Shown piece by piece: positions 7,490-9,923 of a stretch of DNA of 9,923 nt (position 1 is the stretch's first letter; each line of letters opens with the position of its first letter). The translations under genes and the position numbers were made by a program. The notes under the pieces were generated by a model. That model was given only the letters and a program-made list of their open reading frames with translations, had not been told where the DNA came from and searched no databases. The stretch comes from JAXJSP01 sp036310005 (lineage in GTDB: Bacteria; Bacillota; Clostridia; Oscillospirales; Acutalibacteraceae), in assembly GCA_036310005.1 (NCBI GenBank), contig JAXJSP010000014.1:1-9923 (forward strand), written 5' to 3'.

Positions 7490-7503
7490 AAAACCATCTC
7501 CTT
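7489..7503 (-). promoter_or_regulatory. Ribosome binding site that favours a TTG start for sigK
   Basis: AAGGAG at 7503-7498 is eight bases before TTG 7489-7487 and 17 before the in-frame ATG 7480-7478. An in-frame TAA at 7504-7502 excludes any longer frame. An ATG at 7497-7495 is out of frame. A TTG start would make initiation inefficient, which is plausible for a tightly controlled sporulation factor. Confidence 0.65.
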
Positions 7504-7557
7504 ATACATAAATTAATATGCATAAAAGACGGTTTATCTTGCAAGTCCTATTAAATT

Positions 7558-8811
7558 TTATACTTTTTTATATACTGCATAAAGTGTTACGCTTTTATTG
7601 ATATTATATACAGCACCTGCTTTATAAGTTGCGGTTTTTGCTGTTTTCGAAGCGGACCATCCTAAAAAAGTATAACCTGATTTTTTAGGTATAGTTTTTG
7701 TAATATAAACAGATTTATTATATCTTTTTCCTGTAACTGACGGTGTGTTCTGCCCTCCGTTCGCATTATAAGTAATTTTATACAAATAATCTGCTTTGTA
7801 TTTAGCCAAAGTTTCGCCTTTATATTTTATGGCAAACCAACCGTCGCTTGTTTTTCCCCAATAATCTGAACCGTATTTTTTAATACTTGTTACTTTTAAA
7901 ATTGTTCCGTATCTGTAAGTTTTTACATAATTTGCGGTTGTTGACGGACTTTTTCTGCAACGCACACCGCTTGCTGCAACAATTTGCCATTGTTCACTTG
8001 AGTAAGAAGGTGCTATAACATTTACGGTGATTTTTTTATTAACAATCGTTTTTTTCGAAGAATTTAACAATGATACCGTTACGGTACACTTGCCGGCTTT
8101 TTTTAAAGTAATAATTAAGTTTTTGCGCGTTGAATTAACATTAACAACTTTTGCGGTTGCTACTGAAGAAGATACTTTAGCAGTTACATATTTAGGTGTA
8201 TATCCATACCAAGATACTGATAAAGTTTCTGACTTAGTACCTGCCTGATACAAGGTTACACTGTTTGAAGAAACACTTAAATATTTAATTTTGCTTATTC
8301 TTGCAAATTCGGGAAACAAATATATTTGTGCATAATTTCCCCGTCTTAAGCATTGGTCGTTAATGTCGCTCGGTCTTTCGTAATACCTACACCAATAATC
8401 TGCCGCTTTATATGCGCCGGCCTCGGTATTGGAAATTTTTTTAAGATAATTGAATTTATCTTTTTCTAAATAGTTTAACTCATACTTAATAAATTTAAGT
8501 TGCGCTTTAAGAGATTTATAATTATATCCTCTTTTTTTGCAGTAATCAATCAACTGTTGTTTTCTTGTTCCGCTCCATTGATATAAGCCGAAATAGTAAG
8601 AACCCAACGCAGGGTCATACTTAGATTCATAATACATATTTGCCATAAGTCCGCTTGCGACAGCAGTATTAAGTCCTATATCATTTACAAGATAATTATA
8701 AATTATTGTTTTGTTGTTTTCCTGTTGACTTGAAGTGAGTGCGGTTGCTGAAATACTAACGGTAGTAAGTGCCAATGTAATGACTAAAACAAAGGAAATT
8801 ATTTTCTTCAA
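7558..8811 (-). CDS. Secreted modular protein: phage-tail-type lysozyme, Ig-like, SH3 and InlB B-repeat-like domains
   Basis: Predicted exported cell-wall hydrolase of 417 residues. A signal peptide occupies 1-24 (KK, hydrophobic core, SATA then Leu25). Residues about 31-165 look like the phage tail lysozyme family (Phage_lysozyme2): YLVNDIGLNTAVASGLMANM, then YYES with Glu62 as the likely catalytic acid, GLYQWSG (75-81) and RRGNYA near 156-161. Residues about 175-267 form a strand-rich Ig-like/BIG2-type domain (VATAKVVNV, AGKCTVTVSL). Residues about 275-332 resemble a bacterial SH3 domain (ASGVRCRKSPSTTANYVKTY, then DGWFAIKY). Residues about 343-415 resemble the InlB B-repeat/Listeria-Bacteroides repeat (ITYNANGGQ, GYTFLGWSAS, VTLYAVYKK). 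No sorting motif or transmembrane anchor is seen at the C-terminus. The start is TTG 8811, four bases after GAGGTGA (8822-8816). It could be an autolysin, a sporulation hydrolase or a surface adhesin with lytic activity. Confidence 0.85.
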   Translation of the reverse strand: MKKIISFVLVITLALTTVSISATALTSSQQENNKTIIYNYLVNDIGLNTAVASGLMANMYYESKYDPALGSYYFGLYQWSGTRKQQLIDYCKKRGYNYKSLKAQLKFIKYELNYLEKDKFNYLKKISNTEAGAYKAADYWCRYYERPSDINDQCLRRGNYAQIYLFPEFARISKIKYLSVSSNSVTLYQAGTKSETLSVSWYGYTPKYVTAKVSSSVATAKVVNVNSTRKNLIITLKKAGKCTVTVSLLNSSKKTIVNKKITVNVIAPSYSSEQWQIVAASGVRCRKSPSTTANYVKTYRYGTILKVTSIKKYGSDYWGKTSDGWFAIKYKGETLAKYKADYLYKITYNANGGQNTPSVTGKRYNKSVYITKTIPKKSGYTFLGWSASKTAKTATYKAGAVYNINKSVTLYAVYKKV

Positions 8812-8829
8812 AAAATCACCTCAAGATCC

Positions 8830-8858
8830 ATTATAACAAAATTGTAACCAATTGTCAA
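8830..8858 (-). promoter_or_regulatory. Perfect-consensus, extended sigma-A promoter of the lysozyme gene
   Basis: On the minus strand TTGACA (8858-8853), a 17-base spacer and TATAAT (8835-8830) match the housekeeping consensus at all twelve positions. The spacer ends TGT, giving the extended -10 TGTTATAAT. The -10 box is 18 bases before the TTG start, with GAGGTGA between. Strong vegetative expression is expected unless a repressor acts here. Confidence 0.93.
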
Positions 8859-8868
8859 ATTTTGTAAC
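8837..8868 (-). repeat. Near-identical direct repeats over the lysozyme promoter, possible operator
   Basis: GTTACAAAATTTG (8868-8856) and GTTACAATTTTG (8848-8837) are near copies on the minus strand, repeating with a period of 20 bases, about two helical turns. The first overlaps the -35 box and the second fills the spacer up to the -10 box. The arrangement suits a DNA-binding regulator that blocks polymerase, but low-complexity AT content could also produce it. Confidence 0.45.
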
Positions 8869-8915
8869 TAAATATGGTATATTATGGGTGATTTATTACA
8901 CTATTTATTGATATT

Positions 8916-8951
8916 TAAAACAAAAGAGGGCTGTTATAATCAACAGCCCTC
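8916..8951 (-). terminator. Hairpin terminator of yebC
   Basis: On the minus strand a perfect ten-base stem GAGGGCTGTT/AACAGCCCTC (8951-8942 with 8935-8926) surrounds a six-base loop and is followed by TTTTGTTTT. It begins seven bases after the yebC stop codon. It separates yebC from the lysozyme gene, which has its own promoter. Confidence 0.93.
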
Positions 8952-8957
8952 ATAAAA

Positions 8958-9689
8958 TTATTCTGCTTCTTCCCAGTTATGCCAAACCGACTGAACATCG
9001 TCATTTTCTTCAAGCATTTCAAGCAAGCGGTTAAGTTTAAACACGCTTTCTTCATCAGTAACGCTTGTCATGGTATTCGGTACATACTCGGCCTCTGCTG
9101 AAATAAACTTATATCCTTTTGAAGACAGGACATCAGAAACCTTACCGACATCATTAGCATCTGTTTCAATTGTGTAAGTATTGTCTTCTGATGAAAAATC
9201 TACTGCTCCCGCATCGAGTGCATCCATCATAACGGTATCTTCATCACTATATTCTTCAGCATCAATATTGATAATACCTTTTCTTTCAAACATAAAGGTA
9301 ACAGAACCGTTTTGTCCCAAATTACCTCCGTTTTTATCAAAATAGTGTCTTAAATCGCCCGCAGTTCTGTTTCTGTTATCGGTTAATGTTTCAACAACAA
9401 CCGCAACACCGGCGGGACCGTAACCTTCGTAAATAAGTTCTTCATAGTCAGCACCGTTACCTTCTCCAGCCGCTTTTTTAAGCATACGGTCAATATTATC
9501 ATTCGGTACATTATTTGCTTTTGCTTTAGCGATAATATCTTTTAATTTTCCGTTGACATTCGGATCGGGACCGCCCGCTTTTACTGCCATAGCAAGTTCT
9601 CTGCCTATGCGTGTAAATACCTTAGCTTTTTGTGCATCTGTTTTTTCTTTTTTTCTTTTAATATTATTCCATTTTGAATGGCCTGACAT
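8958..9689 (-). CDS. yebC: YebC/PmpR family (TACO1-like) protein
   Basis: Member of the widely conserved YebC/PmpR/TACO1 family, long annotated as transcriptional regulators. Recent work on family members points to a ribosome-associated role in helping translation of difficult sequences such as proline runs. The 243-residue length is normal. The N-terminus MSGHSKWNNIKRKK and the following DAQKAKVFTRIGREL are the family signature. The middle holds NDNIDRMLKKAAG and YEGYGPAGVAVVVETLTDNRNRT (88-109), then KNGGNLGQNGSVTFMFERKG (119-138). An acidic C-terminal domain ends LLEMLEENDDVQSVWHNWEE. ATG 9689 follows AGGAG (9703-9699) at nine bases. It has its own promoter and terminator, so it is probably monocistronic. 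The family is certain; the molecular role in this organism is inferred. Confidence 0.96.
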   Translation of the reverse strand: MSGHSKWNNIKRKKEKTDAQKAKVFTRIGRELAMAVKAGGPDPNVNGKLKDIIAKAKANNVPNDNIDRMLKKAAGEGNGADYEELIYEGYGPAGVAVVVETLTDNRNRTAGDLRHYFDKNGGNLGQNGSVTFMFERKGIINIDAEEYSDEDTVMMDALDAGAVDFSSEDNTYTIETDANDVGKVSDVLSSKGYKFISAEAEYVPNTMTSVTDEESVFKLNRLLEMLEENDDVQSVWHNWEEAE

Positions 9690-9723
9690 ATTATCATGCT
9701 CCTAACAATTTATTAACCTAAAT

Positions 9724-9752
9724 ATTCTAACATAAATTTACCAAATTGACAA
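9724..9752 (-). promoter_or_regulatory. Sigma-A promoter of yebC
   Basis: On the minus strand TTGTCA (9752-9747), a 17-base spacer and TAGAAT (9729-9724), with TGT before the -10 box giving an extended -10 element. Each hexamer has one mismatch to consensus. The -10 lies 34 bases before the yebC ATG, leaving room for the AGGAG site. Confidence 0.85.
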
Positions 9753-9805
9753 GAGCATTATTTAAACTGCTTTTTCGATAATTGTAGATAAATCAATGAT
9801 AGGTA

Positions 9806-9837
9806 ACACTTTTCTCAAAAAAATAAGATGAAAGTGT
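9806..9837. repeat. AT-rich inverted repeat, weak hairpin
   Basis: ACACTTT (9806-9812) and AAAGTGT (9831-9837) are perfect reverse complements around an 18-base A-rich loop. It lies upstream of the yebC promoter and next to the larger inverted repeat. It lacks the GC-rich stem of a good terminator, so its role is open. Confidence 0.35.
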
Positions 9838-9846
9838 ATTTTAAAA

Positions 9847-9897
9847 GAATTAGTTGTGTTGGGAGGAGCCGTAGGCGACGAACAACACAACAAATTC
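9847..9897. repeat. Long imperfect inverted repeat with GC-rich loop, possible dispersed repeat element
   Basis: GAATTAGTTGTGTTG (9847-9861) pairs with CAACACAACAAATTC (9883-9897) with a single mismatch over 15 bases. The 21-base loop (9862-9882) begins GGAGGAGCC and ends GGCGACGAA, and is much richer in G and C than the surrounding sequence. No T-run follows on the plus strand. On the minus strand CTTTTAAAATAC follows, a poor terminator tail. The composition change and structure suggest a small palindromic repeat element or a structured RNA rather than a gene. Confidence 0.6.
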
Positions 9898-9923
9898 GGC
9901 GCTCATCACATTACCGCCAGATA
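9850..9923 (-). other. Open reading frame running in from the right edge, doubtful
   Basis: The minus strand is open from the window edge to TAA 9852-9850, giving 23 residues that end FVAYGSSQHN. Its last 15 codons lie within the inverted repeat, so it could be the end of a gene read through the repeat, or chance. The window does not show the upstream part, so no gene is claimed. Confidence 0.25.

Noticed and set aside
7513..7537. Possible sigma-E-type promoter before sigK (ATAAACC, 14 bases, CATATTAA on the minus strand)
   Set aside because: Only the ATA and CATA cores match; the rest of both boxes departs from the consensus, so in AT-rich DNA this may be chance. The position is plausible but the evidence is too weak to list.
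8027..8248. Plus-strand open frame opposite the lysozyme gene
   Set aside because: It is a shadow frame with no initiation signal.

Overview
The window is AT-rich and densely coded, and it looks like the chromosome of a spore-forming low-GC member of the Bacillota, most likely a gut-type Clostridia (the Oscillospirales/Ruminococcus side is a guess). The evidence is an intact pro-sigma-K gene, purine-rich AAGGAG/GAGGTGA ribosome binding sites, near-consensus sigma-A promoters with TATAAT boxes, a class II lysyl-tRNA synthetase next to greA, and a YdbS/YdbT-like membrane pair. I see no insertion sequence, prophage block, CRISPR array, rRNA or tRNA.

Layout. Positions 1-2870 (minus strand) hold a three-gene transcription unit read right to left: an unrecognised Rossmann-like protein, then greA, then lysS, which runs off the left edge just short of its end. 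Positions 2871-2974 are a divergent promoter region. Positions 2975-6765 (plus strand) hold a four-gene unit: rarA (AAA+ ATPase of stalled forks), a small PH-domain membrane protein, a large multi-PH-domain membrane protein and a lipoprotein. Gaps are very short or overlapping, and the unit ends in a strong hairpin terminator at 6764-6795. The next unit converges on this hairpin, so it may serve both strands. Positions 6794-8811 (minus) hold sigK and, upstream of it, a secreted modular protein with a phage-type lysozyme domain. Positions 8916-9752 (minus) hold yebC with its own promoter and terminator. The last 170 bases are non-coding or edge sequence and contain a striking imperfect inverted repeat with a GC-rich centre.

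How the genes relate. The left unit supplies transcription elongation (GreA) and aminoacylation (LysS). The central unit couples a replication-fork maintenance ATPase to what is probably a cell-envelope module of two PH-domain membrane proteins and a lipoprotein. The right part holds the late mother-cell sporulation sigma factor, a wall hydrolase and a translation-associated YebC protein.

The features most worth a second look are: a possible AUA start codon, placed behind a strong Shine-Dalgarno sequence, for the large PH-domain protein; the 15-base-arm inverted repeat at the right edge; a perfect extended sigma-A promoter carrying a 20-base-period direct repeat before the lysozyme gene, with no visible terminator before sigK; and the unrecognised first gene of the greA-lysS unit. 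I found no convincing evidence of a wholly new defence or mobile system here.
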